Shown here piece after piece: positions 9,529 to 23,370 of a stretch of 64,000 bases of DNA. A program made the translations under genes and the position numbers. The notes beneath the pieces were generated by a model. The model saw only the letters and a list, made by a program, of their open reading frames with translations, did not search any database and was not told the origin of the DNA. The DNA comes from Anniella stebbinsi (taxonomy: Eukaryota; Chordata; Lepidosauria; Squamata; Anniellidae): the NCBI GenBank assembly GCA_029215795.1, contig JARDYH010000001.1, forward strand, positions 185,697,654 through 185,761,653, given 5' to 3'. Each line of letters begins with the position of its first letter. Position 1 is the stretch's first letter.

Positions 9529-12500
9529 CAACTCTCTGCAGTTGGTAGTGCTACTTAACCTTTCAAGAGCATATTAGGATTCAGATAGACTCCCTTAACA
9601 GCCTGACCCAAAAGGGTGGTGGCCCCTAAAAACAATAGTTGCTTAGAGTATGGGGAGAGTTCTTTAACAAGGAAAGTTTCAATTGTAGCCCAAACATTGA
9701 CCCTCGTCTAATAGTCTGACACGGGCCTGAAGAAGAGAAATGGTGGGCAGCAATGGGCTGTCTAATCCATTGACCTTGTCCCCCCAAATATGAGAGGATA
9801 GACAAATGGGTCCTGTCATTAAGGCAGGATCTCCACTTCTGCTTTAAAATGGTTTATAACAGTAGTGACAATGGTTGGGGCCCAGGACACAGACAGTTTC
9901 CAAACCGTTTTCAAAGTGTCATATCCTGCTTGGTGTAGATCTGGCCTAAATGGTGCTTTTGTGTATGGAGACCCTTCAAAGCTCCCCCTTATCTGCCTCC
10001 TCTCCTGAGAAGGGGGAAACTTAAAGGAACAGATTGGACTGCCTGACAACCAGTCCGATCTGTACCTTCAAGGCTCTCTGGCATCACACCTCAAGTGAGA
10101 GGCTGCCCAGCACTGGCCAGCCTCTTGCCTAGGAAGGGAGAACTTTGAGGAGAGTAAAGCTGCAGAGAAGAAGATGGGCAAGTCTCTTTTGTTTAATTTT
10201 CTCCCACATTTGTGTTAAACCATTTGAAGGCCTGCCTGAGCTAACTGAAGTTATGCAAAAGTTGGGTCAACTATTTTGCTTAATAACTCTGAGAAATGCA
10301 CAACCAGGTCTTCTTCTCCCTCCCCCATACACTTCTACAAAAACAAGGGCTCTTACGTCATTCCACTTAGCCTTGGATTTCTCCTTCTCAAATCTCCTAT
10401 ATTCCTTGCGATCAATCAGCTCCGTCAACAGCCGCCAAATCAAGAGTAGGAGGAGCCCAATAAGAGCCACTCCAGCAATAGTACCCCCAACAATAGCTGC
10501 AACATTTGGAGGCTCTGGACACTCTAAGGAGAGGGGAAGGAAGAGAAAGTGTGCATTATCTGACTAAGCAATGAAAGGGATGTGTGATAGTGTGATGTTA
10601 AGGAAATGTTCCTTAACTCTCAAATTGAAGAATCACCAGGAACAGGCAAAGTCCAATCCAACAGGTTTAGTCAAAACAACGTACGAAGGAGAGAGAAGTG
10701 GCACATGGGTAGTACCACAGCTCTCTAAATCACAAAGACAAAACTGTTTCATTTATCTCTGTACAGGCTTTCACGTCACATACCACTCACCCCCTCCCTC
10801 CTGTGATGGATACATGCCAATAAATGTTTCAACTAAACAATTTCTTAAACCATAATAAAACAATATCCGGGGCATTTGACACCTCAATGAAATGTATTGT
10901 TTCCTGATAACCTTCAATCACTGATACTTGGTGGTATTTGATTTACTCTACTGGCCAGTATTTTTCCTTAGGAAGAACTGAAAATGTTTACATTGTAGGT
11001 GCCATCTTGTCTGTGAGATTGTCTTGAGGGCTATTGGGTCATGTCTAATTTACAGTCTATTCAGAGGAAGAGATTGCAAGGCTTGTTATCAGGAAAGGAT
11101 GTTTTGGGTTATGTTGTTCAGTGTTTTTCCTCTGAAATGCTAGAATGTGAGGTGTGAACTTTGACTTGGTGCAGCATAAAGTGTCTCTGCTTCACCTAAA
11201 ACATTTCTTTGAGGCTTGGGGGAAACCAGAGTTTCAGGTTTTGATTTTATATCAATGCCCAGATCAAAAATCTTTATCAGTGAGTGTATGTTGAATGCCA
11301 GGAATGAACATACCAAAGGCAAGGCAGACATTTTAGAAACTAAATAAAGGTTCCCTTATTTTAAAAAAATCTTATGGGTTAAACTACGGTGACCATATGA
11401 AAAGGAGGACAGGGCTCCTGTATGTTTAACAGTTGTGATGAAGAGGAATTTCAGCAGGTGTCACTTTTATATGCATGCAGCACCTGGTGAAATTCCCTCT
11501 TCATCACAACAAGCTCTCTTGACCAGATACAAAAGTATACTCGTTTCTGGAAGGAGGCAGGTCAGCGGAGCTCCCTTAAAACGACCCAGTATGAGCCCAC
11601 ACTCACTTTGAAAGGTTGCCCATTAACAACTAGGTCAGAGGACTGAATCACCAAGTATATATACTCATTGCACATTTAGACACTATGGCTATCAGCACAA
11701 AACTAGCACAAAATTTTGACGTATGTTTAGAAGAGATTCTAGTTGGGAGGGGGTTGTAGTTAACAGAGTCTGAATTCACCACCTCCTTTACATAACCAAA
11801 CAATATTATTAATGGATCTCAAGGGAGCTTATGCCCCGTAGTGTTCAAAGTATGATGGTCTTCTTCGACAAATCTTCTTTTTATGTAAGCATGGGCTACA
11901 TTTCTCATGTATGACTTCCTACAGCCCCATCTCCAGTCCTTGACATTTTCTGCCACAAATCCGGAGTTTTATGCCAACATGAAACCATGAAAATAACAAA
12001 CCCCTACATGGGGCCTGGCAAAGGCTGAAAAATCCAGATTGTCATATGGAAAGTTGTGTTCTGGCACTTGTAGTTTGAAAAAGACAGAGAGACTTCCGGT
12101 GGAGCTATGGTAGTTTGAGGCTACTCAGCTGCATAGCTGAGAAGAACAGTGTGAATTAAATACCGTCTAAGTGGTTCTTGGACGGAATTTACAACCCCAG
12201 ATTGAAGGGGTCTTGGCTGGAGCAGGTCTTAAGTTGTCTTATAAATCTCCGGAGCTGTGAAATTCGAAGAAGGGAGCTTCTACGAACAAGACGGCGGGGA
12301 GATAAGGGACCAGGCATCTATTGCTCATAAATCACACTGTCACCCTGGGAAAAGGGTTAAGAGCTACCAACATCCATTCCCCGAGACTGATTGATTATAT
12401 AACAACAAAATTAAAGGAAGACGGGAGGATTTCAACACGACAAAATCAAGAGAAAACAACATACTTTTTCATGGTGAGTGAACACAGACTTTCTTTATAA

Positions 12501-14166
12501 GAGATTTAAATGTAAGCTTTCATGATAGAAAGGAATTGCAGCAATTGAAAGTAAGCTGAACTTAATATTTAACCTTAAAAATGGAGAAAAAAGAATTCCA
12601 TTGGGTGGCTTTGAACTGTGAACAGAGAGGGCTTTGAAGTAAACAGTGGAAATTTACTGAGTCTGCCTATGGGGAGTCTGTTGACTTTCACTTTCTGGCT
12701 GTTCCTAAACAGACTAGATAACGTTGCTATGGAAATATGCTGATAAGCATGTAACCAGGAAAGGTTCATTTGACTCAGCTATAGCTCCACCTGCTGATGA
12801 AACTAAGAAGGCATTAGACAAAATTTTCAAGACAATGATGGATTTATTTAGTCATTTAGAGGCCAAAATGGATGCCTCCACAAAGAAGATGGATGATCAG
12901 TTTTTGGCCATGGAGGGGAAACTTAAGGAGACTAAAGATGATTTGATTAAAGAGATTAACCAAATAGATATGGCAGTTAAACAATTAAAGAAGGATGTCA
13001 AGGAGACAGAAGATAAAATGCAAACCTTGGATCATAAAACACAAATCTTACAGGTTCAAATTGAACGGGGAAAGGATACAGTGGCTCTTCTGGAACAGAG
13101 AGAAATGGAAAAATGCCTAAGGTTGAGGAATGTCGTCAAAAAATCAGGTGACCTCGGAGAAGAGATCATAAAAATATTAGCAGACTTATTGGACTGGGAG
13201 GAAGAAAGGATGTAAGCCGAGACAGACATAGTATATAGAAGAAACTCTGTTTATGCAAAGACAAAGAAATTGCCAAGATATATTATGGTTTATTTTGTGA
13301 GAAAATCCACTAGAGATAAGATTCTACAACGCCACAATCGGGACAAAGTAAAAATTGATGGAAAGGATATTGTTGTCTTAAAAGAAGTACCAACGAGGAT
13401 AAGAGCTAGAAGGAAGGACTACGAGTTTTTGACAACGATTCTGAAACAGAAAAAGATTGTTTTCAGATGGGAAATACCTGAAGAACTGACTTTGACTTTT
13501 GCTGGGGAAAGATATAAGCTGAACTCAGTGGAAAACGCAAGATATTTTATGGAGAAATATAAAAAAGAATTGGAAGAAATACAAGTTGATGAAAGGGATC
13601 CAAGAGAAGAAGGAGAAACTTCAGACATGTAAAATTTGCTGGATATAAAGATTTTTATTGATACATAATAATAACCTAAATATGGATTACAAATATTTAT
13701 CATGGAATATAAATGGACTAAATTCATCACAAAAGAGGGGGGAAATCTTTTACCATCTAAAGAAGTTGAAATTGGATATTGTCTGTTTACAAGAAACTCA
13801 TATTAGAAAAAAAGATATAAAATATCTGCATAATAAAGGCTTGGGAGAAGAATTTATATCTGCAAGCACAAAGAAAAAGTCAGGGGTGGCCTTGTATATT
13901 AAACCCCATTTAAAACCAGAATTAGTTATATCTGATGAACAAGGACGCTTTGTGGGTGTAAAAACTATTGTAGACGGACTGAAAATTATGGTATTTATTT
14001 ATTTATTTATTTATTACATTTGTTTACCGCCCCATAGCCGAAGGTCTCTGGGCGGTTCACATAGGATTAAAAACAATTGAAAACAATATACAAAAATTAA
14101 AACAGCAAAACCATACAACATACACACAATCTGTACATTTAAAAACCACTTCAACACTTCATATAT

Positions 14167-14209
<43 letters not shown>

Positions 14210-17200
14210 TGTTGTGCCATACAGTTTAAGTAGCACTGTCGTAGCCTCTGTCCTGCCACTCTTCAAACTACTCTGCTGTTCATTGAGCCATCAAACCCGA
14301 TATCTGACTACTTCTGATGCTGGTTGGGGCCAGGCCAGGCTGTGGCCATTTGGATGAGAATGGCCACAGCCAAGCCATGTGGTCTATTTGTCAGGGTGGG
14401 GAGCAATTGCTGTGGCTGGTGAAGAGGCACCATACGTACCTTTCTTAGGATTGACTGAAATAGAATACTTCTCTTCTCCGTCCTGTTGCAACATAGTATA
14501 GTAGATCCAGCAATTCTGAGAATCCTTCTCCTTGCACGGTTTACTTTTGGATACCACATTATTGTCCTTAGTAATGTTTGAACATGCTTGAGAACAATTC
14601 TTCTGAAATGGGCCACTCCCAAATTCACGACACTCAACACAGGAACTAGAAAATCAACAAGAAGGATGTCTTCAAGAAGAGTATCTTAACAGGATAGAGT
14701 TGTAATGAACTTATATTCAATTAGGACATTTCTAGCACTCTAAGTACTTACTACATATTATCTCAGTAATTTTGCACAGCTCTACAAGGAACTCTATCAC
14801 ACTGCAGATGGGGAGGGGGGTGAGGATGAGAAAACAGAGGCTTGTCTAAGACCAGCTTGTGAGTTCATAGCCACTTTAAACCAAATCCCAAGATTACTTC
14901 CTCTAATGATTTCATGTAGAGGTTATAAAGCAAGAGGATCCCACTTGATCCCTTAGTAGAGAGGTTCAAACCTACTTTTGGATTGGGGGGGGTCATCTGG
15001 CCCTCCTCAAGCCACACCCTTTGCTCCCTGGTCCATCTTCCATCTGGTGCTTGGGCCAGGGACCAGGCTTCATTGAGAATGGGATTTGCCAGTTAGGGAG
15101 GCCCCATCTGCAGTGTAGCTGAGCCTCCTCTGATAGAAAGCACTGGAGATTCGCTCAGCTCTAACTCGTCTTTGCTTGCCTTGCCCCCTCCCCACAATGG
15201 AGGTTGTGAAGAGTTCCAAAAGGGGGTTGTGAAGAATTCCAAATGGATCTCACCAAACTGGTTGAAATGGTTATAAAATGGCAAATGTGTTTCAGTTTAA
15301 GTAAACATAAAGCAAAAAATCCTAACTTTATACATACCCTGATGGCATCTAAATTGACAGTGATTAAATGGAAAAGAGACATTTAGGTTTTTGGGGGGCA
15401 AATTCCATGATGAGTATCATTAGGAAACAGATGAAAAATAAAATTGCCAACATCATAATGCCTCGCCCCTTATAGAAATCTTTGGCTTTAGTTGGAGTAC
15501 TGTGTACAGTTCTGTTCAATGGATCTCAAAATTGATATTGTAAAACTGGAAAACAAGCAACCAAATGATCAGGGGCTGGAGCAACTCTCCTATGAGGAAA
15601 GGTCATAGTGTTGAGGATTTTTCTAGCTTAGAAAAAATGCAAGTACAAGGGGGCGTGAATGATAGAGGTATATAAAATAGTGCATGGTGTGGAGAAAGTA
15701 GATAGGAAGATGTGTTCATACTGCTAGAACCTGGAATCACCCCATGAAACTAAACAGTGGGAGATTCAGGACAGATAAAAGGAAGGACTTCTTCACATAG
15801 TGCATAGTTAAATGATGGAATTCACTATCATAGAATGTGATGATGGTCGGCTTTAAAGCCAATTTAGCTGGCTTTAAACAGGGATTAGATACATTCATGG
15901 AGTAGACCGGCTTTTGGTTTGATCCAGCTTTTGGTTTGATCCAGCAAGACTCTTCTTCCAAATGCTGTGATGCAAAGCATTTTTTTTCTTATCTGAGCAA
16001 TATAAACCTTTGAATTTTTATGTACATTTATAATGGTAAGTTCATGTTTACTTCTAGGTATATTCCTATTTCATTCAACTTAAATAGCCCATATCTATTG
16101 TATTAGTCCATTGGTGTGTTTGATGTACTAACCCTGGAGAGAGGAATACAGAATAATATGACCTATTGTCAAATCCCAGCATATAAGGGAGACTTTCTGC
16201 ACCTGAAAGGCAATAAGCCGGGAGAGCAGAATCAGCTTCACTACCCATCCCTCCTCCTAGCAAAAACATGGCCATATCTAAAAGCCTGACTTTTTCATAA
16301 TGGCATCCAAAATGTAGCCATGATTCAATAACGTCAATACTAATGTGAATTTAAAGGGTGGCAAGGATATGGATGGAAGTGCCTGAGTCACTTACATGTA
16401 TCTGGCACAGGGTGATGGGCAGCCGGGGCAGTCTTCACAAAATGGGGGCAGGTAGCCGGAGTTACAGTGACATGTATTGCACTGGCATTGCCCACGGAGG
16501 CTGCATACATTCCCATTGGGGTTCAGACAACCATCTGTTGAAGATCTGCATTGACAGGCACTGCCCCCAAAGCCAAGGTTGCACTTGCATTTTCCACAAT
16601 CACACTGTCCTCGTTCTGGAAAGAGAAATTAGAGCGTTTAGGACAGAAAGGATTTCCCACATATATAATTCAAATATAAAACCTAAATTTGCCAGAGGGT
16701 GGAGTTGAAAGGTTCTACTCTGCATTGACAACATTCTCAAGAGACACATTCCAGGTTAAAAGGCAGTCCTAGCATCACCAGTATAATACTGCAATGTTTT
16801 GTGGTTTTTTGATGCAAGGATTGTCAGCCACTGGCACACAAACTTTTGAAAGATAGTGCAAACCAAGAAAAATTCTTAGAGGAATGATTTAGTATTTAAT
16901 ATTCACACCTGGAAAATAAACGATGACATGAAAGGAAGTCACAATTGATACCAGCCAACTTGCTTCCAAATTATATCACTGTATCATTGAAACAGTTTTC
17001 TCTAAGATGTGGAGAAGTAAAATGATGAAAGTACATAACTGAAATGATACCCTTTAAAAGCCTGTAGTAGTAAATGCAGCCCTGCTGGAACAATGGCAAC
17101 AGAAGCCCAGGAGAAGTCAACAGGACCTTCCCCCATAGCCTCTGCACTCCTCCGTCACTCACCTTTCCCGCCACATAGTTGACCATTGTGAAGCTCACAG

Positions 17201-20200
17201 TTCATGTTGTCACATTCACAGAAGGTGCCATAAATCAGCCTTTTGGGATCATCACTAGTGTGGCAAACACACTGTCCACAAACACAATCCCCTAGGCGGG
17301 AGCAGATGTCTGAGGCATTGTCCTTTCGGCAACTATTTTCCAGTTCCTTGCTAGATTTACCACCAGTTTTACAATCACAATTCTTCCCAGTAAATCCAGG
17401 AAAGCATCTGCCATGAGAGAAGAAATATTTGGGACCACAAGAAAGGATTAAAAATCAACACTACGTTGAGGCAAAAATCAGAGCGTCCTTTGCTTCTACT
17501 GTCAGTCTCACTAGTTTATGTTCGGGGATTGGTTTGCTTACACATTTTAGGGTTTGCTTGTTTAGCATATTCAGCATCCAGTCTATGGGATTGTCTACCC
17601 AGACAAACATTCTGCTATTCAAACTTGCACAGATTTATTTTTCAAAACTTTTCCAATTATTTGGTAAGAATTCCTTTCTGCTCAATATGCTATTCATTTT
17701 GATTTTGACTTTGCCCGAGCCCAAGGGCTTGAGTCGAATATTAGCAGTGTTATTAAATAGGGCACCACATTCACATACTTGAAATTCATTATTGTATAGA
17801 ATATTTATTTAATGTAACCCTTTAATGTAATTCCCCTGTTTGTGTGTGCCCCTTGTCAAGAGTTCCAGCTTATACACTAGGCAAGTATGAAACATGGAAA
17901 TGACCCTGGGGCCATTACTCAAATGCCCCTTGACTAAGTCTCTATTCAAACAGCCAGACAGGTTTGAGAATTTATCAGGAGATTAGTTTATAGGCAAGTG
18001 CTCTCAGCATTTCAGGTATATTTTTAAAGGATTTCTCTTTAAATTGCTCTCATGCAAACTTTCTTTTTCATTTAGAAAAGTTTAAACTAACAGTTTGAGT
18101 ATTTGATGGGAATAACGTTCTGCCTAACAAAACAGGCACAACTATGGTGCATGTGTAAACAGCCCTTTGGATTGTGATTATGACCAAAAATTTGCAATGG
18201 GATTGGCAAATCCTAATGTTATGTGGAGGGATGATAACAGTGCTGAAGTAATTTGATTACCTGCAGATTCCGCAGTCTACTTTCCCTTGTCCACTACAGT
18301 CTGAACTATCTGATATTTCCTCATCACACTCACAGTTGCACCGACTACGCATATACACAGTGAGGGAATCTGTGAAACCAAGAGGCTGGAGAGTGAGCGT
18401 CTGGTTTTTAATGCACTCTGTGGCTGTGATTTTCACTTGGAAGGTAATCTGGAAGAAAATACAGAATTGACCAGTCTTAATTAAAGTTAAAAATAATTAG
18501 AAAAGTCATGGAGTATTGAAGGGAAAGGCTGGGGAGGTATCTGTTAAACATTTGTAACAGATAGAATGTAAACTACATCTTTCTGAACACTTTTCTGAGT
18601 CACCAGTGAATTTTAGTAGGAGATATTTATTATAAGACTTTCTGCAGACATTTTTATAAGTAAGTATACACAGGCCTATCTGCAATGTTCTATATACTTT
18701 TGATGTTTAAAATTCTATGCTGTTTTAGTAATGTATTGTTCTGTATTATTTTACAGCCCCCTGAAAAAGATCTTAAAATAAAAATAGGCCAAAACATGTT
18801 AGGCCTATCTTTGTTTCAGCATTCTGAGACATTTGTCTTCTATTTGTGGGTTTTATTTATATACCACCTTTCCAGGCAGAGAAATGCAGTTTACAAGATT
18901 AAAAACAATGAAGATAAAATATGAGAGTCACTCAGCCAGCTAACCAGTCAAGCAATCAATAGTAGTTTCAACTTGAAGTAGATTTAAACAACCAGGTCTT
19001 AATCCCCTCCCCCCCCCATTTAAAAGGCAATCAGTGAGAGAGCCAGCCAGTGAGGGTATTCCAGAATGAATTTTATGTATTTATTGCATTGTTCAGTCAG
19101 TAAAACATAAAATATTTTCAGCCTAACGCTAACAGTGACAGGCTCTAAATGGTTGTATCTTCAAAGGGATTTGGGGAATGGGGACTAGAAATACAATTGG
19201 CCTTTTATTTCCACATACACACCAGCTGCAGTCAGAACAGTTTTGAACCGTCAGCTACTTTTCTCCTACCTCATCATTTATCTTGACGTTGTCGCATTCC
19301 CCTCTTGGTTTATCCTTTGTATGTATTTTGTTAGGGCAGAAAGAATCATATGAGATTTTGATGAAGTTTGGCAGAGGACCATGGTCTAAAATAATTTTGG
19401 AAGACAAATTCTGCAAGGAAATGAGAATAGGGTTGATGGAAGAACGGAAGATAGAAGCCCAGTATGCATGCCCCGTATAATCCAGAGGGAGAAAACAAAA
19501 GAATATTAACTGCAACTTCCCTCCCCACTGTTTCAGTTACCATGTGTAGAAAAGTGTATCCTTGAGAGAATAGGGGAGCCAGACATGATAGGCTCATCTC
19601 CAATTGACATGGAACTGAAGGCTTCCCCTTTCTTCAGAGGACTATCAAGTCATCAGCATTATACTTAGGTGAACATGCTGAAGCAGAGGTGAACAGAGAC
19701 TCAGATAGGTAATACTGAATTTCCTGTGATAAGAGAAAAAACTGAGAAGTATCTCCCAAGAGCAGAAGGAATACACTGGGAGAACTAGCCTGTCAGTGAG
19801 ATACAAAGCCTTGATTATTGTGAATCAGCTAACTAAATTTAGCTAAAGGAAGATAATCAGGTTTGATTGGTTCTCTCCCAATGGCTGCAGCAATGCCTGA
19901 GCAATGCTGACTAGACCTGAAAGATACAATACAAAGCCCAACCATGAGAAGGTGCAATGTGTTGCCAGGAAACGAAGTTTGGAACTAATTTCCAAACATG
20001 AAGCAGTAATTAGGAAATTCACGTGGGCCTTCAGTCTCCTTAAGGCCCTGCCCTTCTAAACATCCAGCAAATAAAAACATGATCTGTGGGGAAGAAATGA
20101 AGGAAGCATTTGCAGCTGGTCCCATAACTTCCGTATACTTCTGGTTTAATAGAAATAGTAGGAAAGCATGACCATTTTCTCCCTCAGCTCCTACTCAAGC

Positions 20201-21172
20201 CTCTACTGCTTCTCTTCCTTTTCTGGGCAAACTCATAATTTTCACTAGACTACATTGTAGATGAGAAAGGGAGATAAACATCCAAGTAGGTGGGGTAGGG
20301 GGGTTGTAGCTTGCCCCTTAAAACTAATTTGGAAATCTGAACCAAATCCCTAAAACTGTCAAGAGACTACACAAAGGTAAACATCCTTCTAAACATCCCT
20401 CTACATTGCAAAGGATGACTGGGTGAAAAACAACAACCCAAAACAAGACCTAAAGGATGGAAACAATATCATTAGTAACACTTACATTGTACGCATCCTT
20501 GATGAGTTGGATGATATTATTTGAATTCTCCAGCAGCTCTCCTACAGCAGACTTGGGGATCATCTCGCTGAGTTTCTAGCAACAAAGAGCAATTATATTG
20601 AAACAAGCATTGCCTCACACTGTTATATATGTCTATCAGATCATAATACAAGATCAAAGCAGTAAATGTCAGCTCTGCTAAACTGCTCTCTGCATTATTA
20701 GTCAAGTGATAGACTCTGGCTTCTAATAACTTTTCATTATTTTCACCACAGACATTGTATTCTGGATGTTTTACTTACTTGATACGTATTAACCATTTTA
20801 CTGGTAACAGCAAAAATGGGCTGGATATTATTTTCTTTAAGTTTTTGTACCAACTGACCAACAGATGGATAGTCCTATATGACAAAGGAAACAACAATGA
20901 AGACTCTCTCTCCAAGTCTTGGTGTACATACTAATCCATTTTCCAAGATCTGGTCTTGGATGACAGGACGTATCAGGTTAACAGGCATTGACTACAACCT
21001 TCAAAACAGATTTATTTTAACTTTACTCAACTTTTTTTTGCCTGAGAAATTATCCTCTTTTCTTCTAAAAAAATTATGAAATGAGCAATAGTGGGATAGT
21101 ATCCACAATTTTGGATGCTAATATTAGTTTGCTCTTCTACTTTAAATCTTTACAATGGTAAAAGCAGAATAT

Positions 21173-21208
<36 letters not shown>

Positions 21209-23335
21209 AATATATAAAAATATAGAGAGCTTTGGCTATGGGGCGGTATACAAATGTAATAAATAAATAAAATAAATAAAATAACAAGTCAAGCTAAGCC
21301 ACACACTCATACATTATCTTGCTGGGACAGAACAAGTCATATGGAGAAGACAATACCTTCAACCAATCAGACATAACAGCTATAGACAAAAAAGAAAAAC
21401 ACACATACCTCATTGACATAGCAATACCTAATGACAAAAATGTTTTAGAAAAGGAAGAGAAGAAAGAAAAATATACACCACTGGCCATGGAAGACAAAGA
21501 ACTATGGCAACAGGAAAAGGTACAATTCGTTAGTCACATCAGTCACCAGCATCACATCAAAACACTATACAGAAAACCTTCTGAAACTAGGCCTATCAAA
21601 ATATATCCACACCAACATTCAGAAAGCAGTCATACTCAAAACATGCTCAATTGTCAGGAAATTCCTGAACCAGTCAAAAACAGCATGACCTGGCAAAACC
21701 CATCATGTCCATCCAGAAAAACCGCCACAAGCCAGAAAAGAGACAATAATATATGGAATTAGATAGAGATCTGGATTTATTAATTTATTTTTATTAATTA
21801 CATTTCTATACCACCCAATAGCCAAAGCTCTCAAAGTGGTTCACAAAACAAAACTTATTAAGAAAAACCTATACACACATGTGCACACAATAAAATATCT
21901 CTATATAAGGATACATAGAAACAAGTCTTGACCATATTTTAATTATTAGTGCGTTGGGTTGTTTTTCATATTTTTCATTCTTTGTCCTGAAATTGAGCTG
22001 ATTCTTATTTCTTAGATACGTATTAGGGCTTTTCCTGGTATAGCAATTACATGGAAGTTCCAGTCCAGTTTTAGCCTGAAACAGTGAGTTACTCATTACG
22101 TAAAGTATGGCTAGTTGGCGACTGCTTTTATGAGGCATACTGCTAACTCTGAGAACTTACATATTCATTACTCCTTTTATACATATTGTCCTCCAGGTGG
22201 CATTTCCCATCATATGGAGTTAAGATGGCTCCAAGCTTACCATCCCCAGCAAAATGGAAACCATCATCTGTAGTATATACCAGTAGGCGAGTCACATTCT
22301 TCCAGCCAATCTTATTCTGTTTTTTTTTAAAAAGAGAGAGAGAGAGAGAGAGAGAGAAAACAGTTTTTAAAACAGTAAAACTAATACATAAAATCAGGGG
22401 GAAATTAGCTTTAGCAGGTGTCTATCCAGCCTTTCCTTAGAAATCTCCAAGTAAGGATATTATATTTTTTTCTAACTAGTTTGTTCTCCTGCTGAGCTAT
22501 TCTTACTACAAGGGAGTTCTTAATAAAAATATCATAAAACTACCACTGATGCATGTGATGCTGCAAGCCCCCCCCCCAAAATGGACCCCATTTAGATCGT
22601 TCCAGATAGCAGCTTTGGCAGATGGCTGGAGGTTCTATAAAGAACAGTACCTAAGAGATCAGAAATTCAGCTCTATTCATTGTCATAGATCAGGGGTCCC
22701 CAACTGTTTTGGGCCAGTGGGCACATTTAGAATTTTAAAGTGTGACATGACTAGCAGGTAATTTTTTTAAATGAGAAATAAATAGGGAGAGGTAGGAGAC
22801 TTTACAGGCACCAAAGAAGGCATCTAAGGGCAGCCTAGTGCATGTTGGAAACCCCAGTCCTAGGTCCTGTAAAACAAGCTACCCAGCTAGCTATTTTACT
22901 CTAGTACTCTTTATGCTATTACAATGCACCCTATGTGGGTCTACTTTTGAAAAGTGTCTGGAAACCTTGACAGGAGGGAGAGGGGTTTGTGGATTTATTT
23001 GATTTGCATTCTAATGTACACTTCTCTGAATAGTGTGATGCAGTTCTCCAATAAAAAGAAAAAGTGAACAAAAAGACATACAACAGGGAAATAGCACAGC
23101 AAAAAGGCAGATATTGGGGAAAAGCACTTGCAAAAATGTATATATTAGGGGGAAATGCATACAAAAATATGTAAGAATGTTCATGCACACAAATTTACAG
23201 CCACAATTTAAAGCATTGATTAAGCCCTAAATCTGGGGCGGGCAACATTTTTTGCCTAAGGGCAGCAGGCAGTGCCTGGTGGCAGGTCAGGGACCACATA
23301 CAAGTGTGCATATATATATGTGCACACGTGTGTTT

Positions 23336-23370
<35 letters not shown>

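Larger units (their letters stand above)
12075..13989 (+). mobile_element. L1 retrotransposon, 3'-truncated, within ITGB2 intron
   Basis: Contains a probable 5' UTR (from about 12075), an ORF1 broken by one stop, and the start of ORF2. It ends abruptly at 13989, where a TATTTATTTATTTATT tail of another repeat begins, so most of ORF2 and the 3' UTR are lost. It lies antisense to ITGB2. Confidence 0.8.
10524..14439 (-). other. ITGB2 intron 14, rich in mobile DNA
   Basis: Holds a foldback MITE (11389-11520), a truncated L1 (12075-13989) in the opposite orientation to the gene, a LINE-tail repeat and a TC microsatellite. The first 850 bp hold nothing I can name. Confidence 0.7.
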
